DNA of 64,000 bases from Scilla litardierei (lineage: Eukaryota; Streptophyta; Magnoliopsida; Asparagales; Asparagaceae), in assembly GCA_030789695.1 (NCBI GenBank), contig CM061140.1, positions 79,608,422 to 79,672,421 on the forward strand, given 5' to 3'. Made by a program: the position numbers and the translations under genes. Below, piece by piece: positions 1 to 10,386 of this stretch (position 1 is its first letter; each line of letters opens with the position of its first letter). The notes under the pieces were generated by a model that was not told where the DNA came from, made no database searches, and saw only the letters and a program-made list of their open reading frames with translations.

Positions 1-604
1 CTAGGCAGAGGAGGTGCTACACAAGGCAATTTTTTACTCTTTTCTTAGAACCACCAACAATGTCTATGATTTAATAGCTATTTTCTTTTTGACTTTGCAT
101 GTGAAGGTCAACATGTCAGCTCGTATGCAAATGCCTGATGATGATCTTAAGGCCATAGGTGTTCCACTGTTATGTCACTGTACATTTATATTCAAGTTTT
201 AAAAATCACTGGAAAGTTATATTCAAGTTTTAATATCCTTTATGCAAGCCTTATAATTTCTAAATAGAATTTCTCAGCAAATTCATCATTATAGATATGT
301 GCCTGAAGAAGTTTCATGTTAATCAAGTTCCTCCAGAATGAAGTTAAACTACTTACATGTCAATGAAGAGGTTTTGAACTTCTTGCTCTTTATTGTGCGA
401 CGACTCTAAATTCTGTTGTTTCATAGTATTCTTTCAATTTAAAAAATTCTATTATTTTGAAAAAAATGATGTTAACTCAAGTTGTGAAGAACTGAAGGTT
501 TCATGTAATCGAATGCCTTAGTCACATTTTTCTGCTAGAATTTGTTAAGGTCAAGAATTGTGAATTTGATAAGAGATAGGTTCAATTAGTCAAGTGCTAA
601 GAGA

Positions 605-850
605 ATTTGTGTCTACCTTAAATCGGATAGTGAGATCCTTGAGATTTTCTTTTTAATTTAATATTTTTGGTTTAGTATTAATTTATAACCATTGATATAT
701 TTACTTACATGATTTGTAGCCGACGATCGGGGAATTTGTAGCCGAGAGGACTCGAGTTTACTTTAAACCTGATGATGAGATCCCTGGGATTTTCTTTTTA
801 TTTTAACTTTTTGGTTTAGTGTTAATTGACACTACAGATATATTTACTTT
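605..850. repeat. imperfect tandem duplication, period about 145 bp
   Basis: Two similar blocks follow each other, about 605-708 and 752-850. Both contain a version of ATAGTGAGATCC / ATGATGAGATCC, then GAGATTTTCTTTTTA / GGGATTTTCTTTTTA, then TTGGTTTAGT and ATATATTTACTT. They have diverged by many substitutions and small indels, so the duplication is old. No coding role is visible. Confidence 0.55.
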
Positions 851-1471
851 GATTGCTTTGCATATATTTACCAATGTACATCAAATAATATGGTCTGTAA
901 CTTACATAATCCATTGGTCAACAAATTAATAGTTGAAATCCGTTGATCTATTGATCTACTTTAATTAACAATACAAATTAATTAACAATATGATGTACTT
1001 TAATTTGTTGTAACAAATATATCCTGAAAAAATAAAATAAAAGAATATGATGTACTTTAATTTATTGTACATTGTTTAACAAATTATCCTGAGAAAAGAA
1101 GGTTTCATCTTTAGCTGGATGTTGTGCATATATAAAAGTTAATTTCTTTTCCAAATATAGCATTTTCTCTTTTTCAATTGTAGTTTTATAATATGATACT
1201 CTTAACTTGAGATGGAATGGGTATGAATTTAAAGTGTCATCATATGAAAGACTGCACAAACATAGTTTTGTTAATAAAAAGTATGGGGAACCATTTATGT
1301 TTTTTGATGTACTTAATTTATTTTTGAGGTAATGAATTGCACTTTATGTTAGTTTATCTGTAGTGAAAAGTCCATATCTGTGATTATGTCTTCATGGCCT
1401 TCACAAGGATCAGATTGGGGTTTATCCCTGGATGCAAACTGTTTTAAATTGTCCCCTTCCTCAAGTTCTGA

Positions 1472-1945
1472 TTGCAACTATTCTCTTCATATGGGAATGT
1501 TGCATGTCATTCTTTATTTCAACCAAGCTTTATTGGTGTGAATTCATCGAATATTACTGTGAATTCATCAACTATTATTGTGAATTCTACGTTTTCTAAG
1601 AATGAAGATCTGATCTGGAATCCACTTTCAACTACTAAATCAAAAGAATCACATATTTGGGTGACACATCTTAAAATATCGAATGGAATACTAGCAACTC
1701 AAATTCTGCCACTGTTGAAGTTAACATTGGTCATTCACATGGTATTATATCATCAAGTGGCTCTTACTACCCTCCTATTTTTCAGTTAAAGTTCAAGATC
1801 GCTATGAAAAATACTGATAAAGAGTAGCCTGGAGAAACTGAGGGGGTAGTTACATGGAATGATGGTCACAAATAATTTGATCATGGTGGAAGTGCTAATG
1901 AGATTTCTTTTGACAAACTGAACATTAACAAGGAGCATTAGCCAC
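1472..1945 (+). pseudogene. decayed coding-like relic, unidentified
   Basis: I do not recognise this sequence. Short open stretches on the plus strand switch frame several times: one is Ser/Asn/Thr-rich (about 1540-1620) and another encodes a piece containing SHGIISSSGSYYPP (about 1735-1780). They are separated by stops such as TAG near 1827 and TAA near 1874. The composition (serine-rich with acidic patches, better codon balance than the flanks) suggests exonic ancestry. No family was identified, and chance cannot be ruled out. Confidence 0.25.
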
Positions 1946-2165
1946 AAGTGTTGAAATGGAATCTAAGAACTTTATCTAATAAAATTGAGCTGTTCAAGGA
2001 GCTGTCCGAAAAAAATTGGCTAGCATTCTTTCACTTTATTCCCATTGCCCTGGTTGAATTTTCAGTTGTTATTTATCCGAACGTTGTCTACCATTATATA
2101 ATCTTGGCATATTTATTCCCTGAAGCAAATTTGTGAAGTTAACACTAGCACTACTCATTGCTCAG

Positions 2166-2306
2166 GATGCAATGACATCACATGCTAATCTTCTCATGAA
2201 AAAAGGAACCATTGTATGTAGGTCTTTGGAACTCTTTAATGACTTACTGGACCCATCGCATGCTAGATACTACGAAAATGCCCGGAGTTTGGAGATAATG
2301 AATCAG
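2166..2306 (+). pseudogene. isolated exon of an unrecognised protein
   Basis: An open 47-codon block is bounded by a canonical acceptor (CTCAG before 2166) and donor (GTACGT after 2306), both in phase 0. It encodes a peptide beginning DAMTSHANLLMKKG and ending RYYENARSLEIMNQ. The amphipathic pattern and clean splice sites make a real exon likely. I could not identify the family, and I found no adjoining exon with a consistent reading frame. It is probably a fragment of a host gene. Confidence 0.4.
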
Positions 2307-2836
2307 GTACGTCTCCCATATTTCTCTTCTTATTGACTTCATCATGTGTGTGCCTGTGTGAAAAGATTGATTATGTTTGTTATACATTTTACAAAGTTTT
2401 AGCACATTTTACCATTCAGAAATATTGACAAGGTTTGGAGGAAAAATTTAGAAATTTGATGTGTTTCTTATGTTTACTCATACATGCACATATACTATGA
2501 TGATATGACTCCAAATCTGGGATCTGTATAGCTACTCAAATATTAAGAAATCATTTTCTGAATGAATGAATGTTGATGCATAATTTAATTATTTATGTTA
2601 ACATATTAAATATACATGGGATGTACATCTAATCTGAGGAATAGTCAAATGTTTTCGGCTATTTGAAGAACTGTCTAATGTCCTTGGCAACAATGTCAAA
2701 TAGCATTGTTTTCTTGACTAATTATATTTTCTTTTTTACTAAACACTGAAGGAAAGTGGCAATTGGTATGTCAAAATAATGAGTTGTAATTGGCAAATCA
2801 GTAGTAATTGGTATGCCACAATAGAAATTTTAGTTT

Positions 2837-2841
2837 ATATT
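2837..2841. repeat. target site duplication ATATT of the Tat element (left copy)
   Basis: ATATT directly precedes the left LTR. The same five bases follow the right LTR at 10382-10386. This fixes the ends of the insertion exactly. Confidence 0.95.
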
Positions 2842-3801
2842 TGTTTCAGAGTGTTTTCTCACTACAAAGCGTTGACCGTGGACAACCCGGTCAACGTGGT
2901 CAAGGGGCCCGCTTGGGTCCCTCGGGGGCTTCGAGTCGATGCGGATGGGGCGAGGGGAAGCCTCGGCCCTGGTTGAGACGCTCGGCCTCGGATGGTCGAG
3001 CACGGACTCGGAGGTAGGACGACGAGGGGTAGCCTCAGTCGTCCAGCTAGATGCTTGGTCAGCGAAGGATGAGGAGAATCCTCAGCCCTGGGCGAGACGC
3101 TCGGCCTCGGTGGGGTGTGCTCGGCCTCGGCGGTCGGACGATGAGGGGAAGCCTCACTCGTCCAGCGGGGTGCACGGTCGGCGAGGGGCGAGGGGGAGCC
3201 TCGGCCCGTTGATCAGATTTCCTCCTGCGTAGACGAGAACGCTCGTCAGGGGGCCGGACCTTGGTTCCGGCCAAATCCCCTCCGATGCCTAAGTCAGACA
3301 GAGATCTGAAAGAGGAGGCCCGGCGGAGACGGTTCGACTCGTGAGGAGATCGGAACGGCGTCTCACGGCACGAGCGGGGGAGGAAGGAGATGGAAAGGAG
3401 GAACTAGGTCATTGATGCAGTACCTTAGGCTTTAGATACCTGAGATGCGGTCCCTTTCTTCGTCGTCTCCCTAGCCTTTTTGTAGAGCCGCCAGCACGAT
3501 TGCCTCTGGCCCACTTCCCTCGCCCGCCCTCAATCGTGCCCCCTCAATCCGCCCCCCGTCGCCACCCCTTGCGCCACGCTCGCACCTCCCCATTACCGTC
3601 ATTTAGTGGTCGCGGACCCGGGGGAGCGGTTATCGCCGGAGTGGGCGAGTGACCAGCGGGTACTGGGGCCGGGTCGGATCGATAGCAGGGGGGTCCCTTA
3701 GTGGGTCTTGTGAGACGGGCCGGTATACGTAGATGGGCTCCTGGCCAGCAATTGGGCTCCTGGGCTCGTGTCTTTTGGGTCTCGGTCAAATAGGCGTAAC
3801 A
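2842..3801 (-). repeat. 3' LTR of the Tat element
   Basis: 960 bp starting TGTTTCAGAG and ending GGCGTAACA on the plus strand, so it is TG..CA in both directions. It is GC-rich and rich in CTCGGCCTCGG-like words. It matches 9421-10381 throughout, apart from roughly 20 substitutions and a one-base length change in a G run. It is the 3' LTR because the polypurine tract lies on its inner side. Confidence 0.95.
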
Positions 3802-3813
3802 ATTGCCCCCATC
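3802..3813 (-). other. polypurine tract of the Tat element
   Basis: On the minus strand GATGGGGGCAAT abuts the inner edge of the 3' LTR. This is the expected position and composition for plus-strand priming. Together with the PBS at the other end it sets the element's orientation. Confidence 0.8.
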
Positions 3814-4271
3814 GGTCGAGTTGATTGGCTTCGGCCTGTTCGGCTCGGCCGATGTGACCTCTGCCGATTTTGACAAGCTCGCCAGTCGATGCCGACTCAT
3901 TTATTAGTCGTCATCATGGGTGGGCCCGTTCGATATTTTTAAGGCACGGGCTCCGAAGCGCCGTTGGTCCTCTGATGCCACCGTGCGTGGCTGCAAACTT
4001 ACCCCCACCGTTCGCGGGGCCGTCATCAATTGAGAAGCTGAGGGGTTCGGGCGCCGCCATCGGTGGGATCGATCGGCCTCGGCTAGCTTGGTATAACCGC
4101 TACGCCTCTTGGGGTTCCGAGTGGCGCTTCAGCCGAGGCGTGGTCATAAATGTAGGTCATGATGAGGCAGATCGATTGGACTTCCACTGGCGCCGATTTC
4201 GAAACGCCGCCAGTTCTTCGAAGCCTGCCGCGCGTTCTTGTCAGCCGCTTCGAATTCACCCCTGCGCCCGG

Positions 4272-4279
4272 TATATAAG
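4272..4279 (+). promoter_or_regulatory. TATA box for the antisense additional ORF
   Basis: TATATAAG lies about 145 bp upstream of the first ATG (4424) of the three-exon gene, on the strand opposite to the retrotransposon's own transcript. Spacing and sequence are those of a plant RNA polymerase II promoter. Activity is inferred. Confidence 0.6.
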
Positions 4280-4423
4280 ATCCTCAGCCGCGTTGATCTC
4301 CACTTCTCTCTTGCTCCTCCCGGTATTCAAAGCTTTCCACAACTCGGAGTTTCCCGTCGCCTTCGCTTCCTTGCCTTCTCCAGACTAGTCGAAAAAAGGT
4401 AATTCCTCTCTCGCCTTCATCTT

Positions 4424-6577
4424 ATGGCTGCTCTTAGGATAGGCGGTTCTGGTCAAAGGGCGAGGGACCCTTCGGAGTCCAGGCGGGGCGAGCCCCGGCT
4501 AGGGGAATCAGGTTCCCCCGCCGGGAGTCGTTCTCTTCAAGATAAGGGGAAGGGGAAAATTTTTCCAGACTACGCCCGTGATGACGTGGTGTCGGCTGCC
4601 GTGCGGCTTAATGTGCCCCCGGTTGTCCTCTGTACGCCGTCGAGGACTCCTCCTTCGGTGGCCGCGGAGATCCGGGAAAGATATCTCTGCTTCCCATACG
4701 AGGTTCGAGTTCCATTTGTCGACGAGCGGATTTGCCTTCCGAGGAGCAATGAGGTCGGCGCCTACGTTGAGATGTTCCGCCTGGGTCTTCGCTTCCCGCT
4801 CCATCCCTTCTTCATCCAGGTCATGGAGCATCTCACGGTGTCCCTGTGTCAGTTCACCCCGTGTTCGATCACGGTACTGACGGGCTTCGTAACACTCTGC
4901 TGTACCCGTGGTCTGGAGCCGTCTCTCCCCCTTCTCTTCCACTTTTACGAGGTCCGGACGGTCGGTCCGGGGTCATGGCTGTTACTCCGAGCCCGTTCGA
5001 GGAGGGAATGCCTGATCGGGTTACCCCGCTGGTCAGGGGATTGGAACTCGGATTATGTCTTCGTGGTCTTCTTGGGTGAGGCCCAGATTTTGACAAGTTG
5101 GGGAGCGTCTGTCCAACCTCGCCCGCCGCTAGCCCTTTCGGATGTTGATCAGGCAGCCGCCGCGACGCTGTCGGCTCTTCCTTTGGAATCGAAGTCCATC
5201 TGGTCTTTGTTGGATGACCTACTCCTGAAGGCCATCTTGTGGTCCCCGGGTAGGTTGCTTTTTCCTCCTCGGACTGCCCTGTGACTCATCCTGATTTCGG
5301 TTTCCTTTGCAGGGGATGGCAGGCCGCGAGTTCGTCCGTGACGTCGATGAGCTGATCCATCGTGGAGCTGCTCGGAGCCGAGGCAGTACCTCCGGAAGGG
5401 CGCCTCGACGGACCGTTGAGGAGGAGGTGCGCCGAGCCGAGCCCTCCGTGGGCAGGGTAGTGGCCGTGCCTCCCGCCTCTTCTTCTGGCGATCTCCTCCC
5501 CGGGGGCGTAGTAAAGGCCAGACCTGCCCCACCAGCCCGAGAGGCAGGGGGTAATGACGGGTCCGGTGTAGTCCCCCTCGCCCTCGGAGAGTCCCCTCCC
5601 GTCCCCGAGAGTGGAGATGGGTCAAGGCGGAAGCGCTCTCCTTCGGCGCTCGTGGAGCCTCACGGAGGGAAGAAGAGGAAGGAGGACGCGGAGCCCTCCA
5701 GCCCGGCCAGTTCTGTGCCTCCTGCAGGCACCACCGGGGATCTTCAGGTGACTCTGACAACCACCCCCATCGCAGCGTCCCCGCTTCCGTCCCCGGGAAT
5801 CGGAGAGCTATTGGCGAGCCATATGGCTTCCCTCGATGTTGCCCCCGGGAGTTCGGTGTTCGCCGACCGAGCCCTGGCCCAGCAGGTGGCCGAGAGCTCC
5901 GTCTTCCCCCGGGACCGCAGCACCCTCGAGAAGATTCCCGCCGACAAGGTGTCAGATTCTTTGGTTTGGGCCCTTCAACAGGTTTGGCCCTCTCGCAGTC
6001 CTTTCTTTCCCTTCGCTCCCTTTTTAGCTCATGTCCCGTTTTCCAGGGGTCGACGCTCGCCGTGGAGCTGCAGCAGCGAGCCATCCTCTTGAGGAAGCTG
6101 GAGGAGTCCACCATGAAGGCTCAGGAGCGGGCCGGGGCGGCCGAGGTGGCCATGACGGAGGCCCAAATGGAGTCTCGGCGCCTCAACCTCCGCGTGGCCG
6201 CGTTGGAGGGACAAGTGGGTGACCTCCAAGGAAAGCTGGAGGATGCTCATCAGTCGGCTGAGGAAGCGGCGGAGTTGTTCCGCCTGGAGAGGGAGGAGCT
6301 TCAGAGGGAACTATCGGATCGGCGCCAAGTGATGCGGCTTGCAGAGGAGGTGGAGAAGGGCGTCGTCGAGACCCTGTGGAAGAGGATCTTCGAGGTCCTC
6401 AGGGAGGCCTTCGGTAAGTATGAAGACCTCATCGCCCCTCGGATCGTCGAAGTCGTCCAGTCTTCCTTCTGGGAATGTGCGGAGCGTGTCCGGCAAGCCC
6501 CTCCGTCGGTCGATCCCCCTCGCTCCGAGCAGGGCGAAGTGCCCGAGGATGCGTCCTCCCAAGCTCGGGCTCCCTAA
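4424..6577 (+). CDS. antisense additional ORF of the Tat element (putative gypsy-type transposon domain plus coiled coil)
   Basis: A plus-strand gene inside a minus-strand element. Exon 1 (4424-5249) encodes a basic N-terminus and then a segment with FPYEVRVPF, a SNEVGAYVEMFRLGLRFPLHPFF-like block and FTPCSITVLTGFVTLC. This matches what I know of the plant 'putative gypsy type transposon' domain (Pfam Transposase_28). Exon 2 (5313-5981) is Pro/Ser/Arg-rich linker. Exon 3 (6047-6577) is a long Glu/Leu/Arg/Gln-rich coiled coil. Inferred introns are 5250-5312 (GT..TTTGCAG) and 5982-6046 (GT..TTCCAG). The second junction keeps frame. The first is one base out of frame as I count it, so this copy may be slightly decayed or use another splice site. 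The function of this protein class is unknown. Confidence 0.7.
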
Positions 6578-6949
6578 GCAGTCCCTCCCGGCCTTATCCT
6601 CAAATTTTTTAGCATCCGCTTCGCTTTGGGCCAGTCTACTTGAAATGGATCCCTGGCCCCCGCTATCTCCTTCGGCTTCGTCGTTGGCTCCGTGGCCAAT
6701 AATTGCTGGTTGCATGGCTGCTAGCTTGGGTTACCTACTTTGGGTCTTTTGTCAACCAATTTTGCTCTGTCGGTGTCGATCTAGCTTCTGTAGGCGAAGA
6801 ACTCTGTCATTCGTCGTGAGTAGATTGTTTGTAGGGTGTTTCCTTCGCCTCGATCCCCTGTAAATAGGACACATTTTTGTACTCTGGTTAACTATTATAA
6901 ACGAAATTGACTTACTCGGACTTCTCGTGTACTTTGCGTTGTCGCCTTG

Positions 6950-7496
6950 TTCTCGGCCTAGGACTGGAAGACGTTGGCGTTGGCTGGGGGGATTCTCCCC
7001 AGACTTATGAGTGCGGGAGTCGGTCGGCGAGGGCAAAAGCTCCTCGGCTTAGGACCGGTCGGCGTCCGTGTCTCGGGGGAGTTGCCCCCAGACTTATGAG
7101 CACAAGGGTCGGTCGGCGAGGGCAAAGCTCCTCGGCTTAGGACCGGTCGGCGTCCGTGCCTGCTGGGGGAACTGTCCCAGGCTTATGGGCGCGGAAGTCG
7201 GTCTACGAGGGCCAAGCTCCTCGGCTTAGGACCGGTCGGCGTCCATGCCTGCTGGGGGAACCGCCCCAGGCTTATGAGCGCGGAAGTCGGTCTACGAGGG
7301 CAAAGTCCCTCGACTTAGAACCGGTCGGCGTTCGCGCTGGCTGGGGGGATCGCCCCCAGACTTATGAGCGCAGGAGTCGGTCGGCGAGGGCAAAGCTCCT
7401 CGGCTTAGGACCGGTCGGCATCCGTGCCTGCTGGAGGAATTGCCCCCAGTCTTATGAGCGCAGGAGTCAGTCGGCGAGGACAAAGCTCCTCTTCCT
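6950..7496. repeat. six-copy tandem repeat, unit about 90 bp
   Basis: About six head-to-tail copies share CCCCAGACTTATGAGCGC, then AGTCGGTCGGCGAGGGCAAA, then CTCCTCGGCTTAGGACCGG and TCGGCGTCCGTG. Copies 3 and 4 share variants (CCCCAGGCTTATG, GTCTACGAGG), which suggests local duplication of units. The array lies between gag and the antisense gene. Tandem arrays in this untranslated region are common in Tat/Ogre elements. Units are too long and lack unique spacers, so this is not CRISPR. Confidence 0.9.
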
Positions 7497-7727
7497 CCTC
7501 CAGTGAGGCGGTGGTCCCCATTCTTTTGCGCCATTGGTGACATGTCAATTCCGTCGGGGATTTAAGAAAAGACAAAAAAGGGAATGCATTTGTACTCTCA
7601 AGAGTCCTGTCGGACCGGTACATTTGGAGGAAAAGGAAAAAGAAAGGAAATGAAGCTAGACAGAGGGATGTAAACCTAGATAACTCCCTCTTACTAGGCT
7701 GCAACCGGGGGGAGAGACATCGCCCGC

Positions 7728-9332
7728 TCACTCTATGATGCGGAGGGGACCTTGGACGATGTTGATCTTCTTCCCCTTGTCTGGCTGCGTGGAGGTCCCT
7801 TCTCCGTGGGCCGGCTCGTCGGCCTGGTTCCTGGCATGCCCCCGGCTCATCAGCTTCTCAATGTCCTTCTTCAAATGCCAGCAGTCTTCGGTGTCATGAC
7901 CATCGTCCTTATGGTACTTGCAGTACTTCTCCCTGTTCTTCCCACCTCTTCTAGCCTTCAGTGGGGGGCGATCAGCTCGCTCTTCCTTCTGTACTTGGGC
8001 GAGGACGGCGTCTGGGGTGGTGTCCCTCGCGCTTTCTCCCCGCTGCCTGTTCCTCGGCCTCTTCTCAGTCCGGTATCCTTCGGGGCTGACTCGTCCGTCG
8101 TCGCCGCGCTTGGTCCCTCGAGTGGCTTTTCCTGCATCCTCGGCCAAGGCCTCCTCGGTCAGCATGAAGCGCTCGGCCCTCGCCATGATCCCGGGAAGGT
8201 CCTTCGGGGGATCGTTGTGAAGGGACTTCTTGAGGCCTCGGTGGCGAAGCCCTTTCTTAAGGGCCGTCTGGACCACCAGGTCGGGAGGGTTGTTCACGTT
8301 CAGCCTTTCCACATTGAAGCGGCGCATGAACTGTCAGAGCGGCTCGGCCGGGCCTTGCACTACGTTGAACAGATGTTCAGCACCAGGTTTGATCAGCCTC
8401 CCCGCCATGAACTATTTGCAGAACAATTGGGTGAGTTGCTCGAAGCTGTCGATGGAGCGGCCGGGCAGGCTGTGGTACCAGGTCCTGGCCGCTCCCCTGA
8501 GAGTAGAATAGAAGCCCCGGCAAAGCAGGTCATCATCAGCTCCCTGGAAGGCCATGTCCCCCTCGTAGTCCATCACGTGGTGTCCCGGGTCCCCTATTCC
8601 GTTGTACTTTCCCAGCACCGGGATCCTGAATCGAGAGGGGACCCGTGCGTCGGTTATTCTCCGTGATAAGGGGCACCGGTCTCCGTGGATGCCCCCGGGG
8701 ATGCGGTATTCGCCTGCCTCTGGCTCGATCGGGGGTGGAGGAAGCACAGGCGCCGGCGGGGCTGGCTCCGCGACCCTCGCCACGCTTGGGGTCGGGCTGA
8801 CCCGACGTTCCCGACTCCTCCTGCGGGAGCTCCTGCTCCACCGCGATCGGTCTCTTGAGTGGTGTCGTTCGCTTCTCCTGCGGCGGGACGACCGCGACCG
8901 ATGAGATGATGCCGTCATCGATTCGCCCTCCGTCCCTTCGGTTTCTCTTCGGCTCCTTTCACGATAAGGGGAGGAGGCGCGTGACCTCGCCTGACGAGAG
9001 CCGGGTAGCGCGAATCGACGCTCCGTGTTCGGTTTCAGGGTTCCGTGGTCGTCGACCACGGCGGATCGCAAGTGCGGGGGACCCCCCGCCCATCGATGGC
9101 TATCGTCCAACGTGCCTCCGTTGGACGGCGCAGGGCCGACGAGCTGCTGTACCGTCGCGACCAATGTCTGGAGGCTCGCGTTAGTCTCCTGGGCCAGGGC
9201 GCGGAGCTGTCCCTGCATGGCCAGTTCTGAGCCGCCGGTCTCTTCGGTCGAGAGGGCGGGGTGGTCGCCGACGGGCATGTCCTCGGGGTTGCCGTTTGAT
9301 GCGCCATTCCCTTCCTCCGGGATGGGGGGCAT
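7728..9332 (-). pseudogene. gag: gag of the Tat element, with two in-frame stops
   Basis: Minus-strand reading frame from ATG at 9332 to a stop at 7728, all in one frame but interrupted by TAG at 8414-8412 and TGA at 8336-8334. The N-terminal half has a Gln/Ala-rich stretch followed by an Arg/Ser-rich region (about residues 120-195). Next comes a capsid-like block with GIGDPGHHVMDYEGDM, AARTWYHSLPGRSIDSFEQL and MRRFNVERLNVNNP. The C-terminal part holds the knuckle-like YCKYHKDDGHDTEDC typical of this plant gag type. It would package element RNA in the cytoplasm. The two stops should prevent full-length Gag from this copy. The frame ends without entering a protease. Long plus-strand frames here are shadows. 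Confidence 0.85.
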
Positions 9333-9400
9333 GCGCTTCCTTCCATTGCTGGCTCGTGCAATTGTTGGTGTGGTTTGCTATTTCGTGGGACGGTCCTCGG

Positions 9401-9418
9401 TTCCCACAGACGGCGCCA
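9401..9418 (-). other. primer binding site of the Tat element
   Basis: On the minus strand TGGCGCCGTCTGTGGGAA lies two bases inside the 5' LTR. TGGCGCC followed by a tRNA-like stretch is the usual PBS form in plant Tat/Athila Gypsy elements. I do not assign the exact tRNA. Confidence 0.85.
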
Positions 9419-9420
9419 GA

Positions 9421-10381
9421 TGTTTCAGAGTGTTTTCTCACTACAAAGCGTTGACCGTGGACAACCCGGTCAACATGGTCAAGGGGCCCGCTTGGGTCCC
9501 TCGGGGGCTTCGAGTCGATGCGGATGGGGCGAGGGGAAGCCTCGGCCCTGGTTGAGACGCTCGGCCTCGGATGGTCGAGCACGGACTCGGAGGTAGGACG
9601 ACGAGGGGTAGCCTCAGTCGTCTAGCTAGATGCTTGGTCAGCGAAGGACGAGGAGAAGCCTCGGCCCTGGGCGAGACGCTCGGCCTCGGTGGGGTGTGCT
9701 CGGCCTCGGCGGTCGGACGATGAGGGGAAGCCTCACTCGTCCAGCGGGGTGCACGGTCGGTGAGGGGCGAGGGGGAGCCTCGGCCCGTTGATCAGATGTC
9801 CTCCTGCGTAGACGAGAACGCTCGTTAGGGGGCCGGACCTTGGTTCCAGCCAAATCCCCTCCGATGCCTAAGTCAGACAGAGATCTGAAAGAGGAGGCCC
9901 GGCGGAGACGGTTCGACTCGTGAGGAGATCAGAACGGCGTCTCACGGCACGAGCGGGGGAGGAAGGAGATGGAAAGGAGGAACTAGGTCGTTGATGGAGT
10001 ACCTTAGGCTTTAGATACCTGAGATGCTGTCCCTTTCTTCGTCGTCTCCCTAGCCTTTTTGTAGAGCCCCCAGCGCGATTGCCTCTGGCCCACTTCCCTC
10101 GCCCGCCCTCAATCGTGCCCCCTCAATCCGCCCCCCGTCGCCGCCCCTTGCGCCACGCCCGCACCTCCCCATTACCGTCATTTAGTGGTCGCGGACCCGG
10201 GGGAGCGGTTATCGCCGGAGTGGGCGATTGACCAGCGGGTACTGGGGCCGGGTCGGATCGATAGCAGGGGGGGTCCCTTAGTGGGTCTTGTGAGACGGGC
10301 CAGTATACGTAGATGGGCTCCTGGCCAGCAATTGGGCTCCTGGGCTCGTGTCTTTTGGGTCTCGGTCAAATAGGCGTAACA
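9421..10381 (-). repeat. 5' LTR of the Tat element
   Basis: 961 bp, matching 2842-3801. It is the 5' LTR because the PBS is on its inner side. It is followed by the right target duplication ATATT (10382-10386). Confidence 0.95.
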
Positions 10382-10386
10382 ATATT

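Larger units (their letters stand above)
1..2836. other. AT-rich intergenic DNA with decayed exon-like pieces
   Basis: This stretch is AT-rich with frequent stops in all frames and no long open frame. It holds one local duplication (605-850), one coding-like relic (about 1472-1945) and one well-formed exon (2166-2306), listed separately. The rest shows no recognisable promoter, RNA gene or repeat. It ends at the target site of the Tat element. Confidence 0.6.
2842..10381 (-). mobile_element. non-autonomous Tat-type Ty3/Gypsy LTR retrotransposon
   Basis: A complete 7.5-kb element on the minus strand. It has two LTRs (2842-3801 and 9421-10381), a primer binding site beside the right LTR, a polypurine tract beside the left LTR, and an ATATT target duplication. 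Internal order in element direction: broken gag (9332-7728), six tandem repeats (7496-6950), and an oppositely transcribed three-exon gene (4424-6577). I see no protease, reverse transcriptase, RNase H or integrase. The antisense extra ORF with a putative gypsy-type transposon domain is known from the plant Tat lineage (for example Grande-like elements), hence the assignment. The LTRs differ at about 20 positions by eye (about 2%), so the insertion is fairly recent. Movement would need pol supplied in trans. Confidence 0.9.

Noticed and set aside
5149..6114. Long minus-strand frame (321 codons) opposite the antisense gene
   Set aside because: Arg/Pro/Gly-rich shadow of the plus-strand exons; it crosses the inferred introns without any sign of coding content.
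6950..7496. CRISPR-like array
   Set aside because: Units of about 90 bp are contiguous and diverged, with no unique spacers, in plant retrotransposon DNA.
7752..8666. Long plus-strand frame (304 codons) opposite the Tat gag
   Set aside because: It is the antisense shadow of gag in GC-rich DNA. It has no recognisable domain, and the minus strand carries clear Gag motifs and a zinc-knuckle-like segment.
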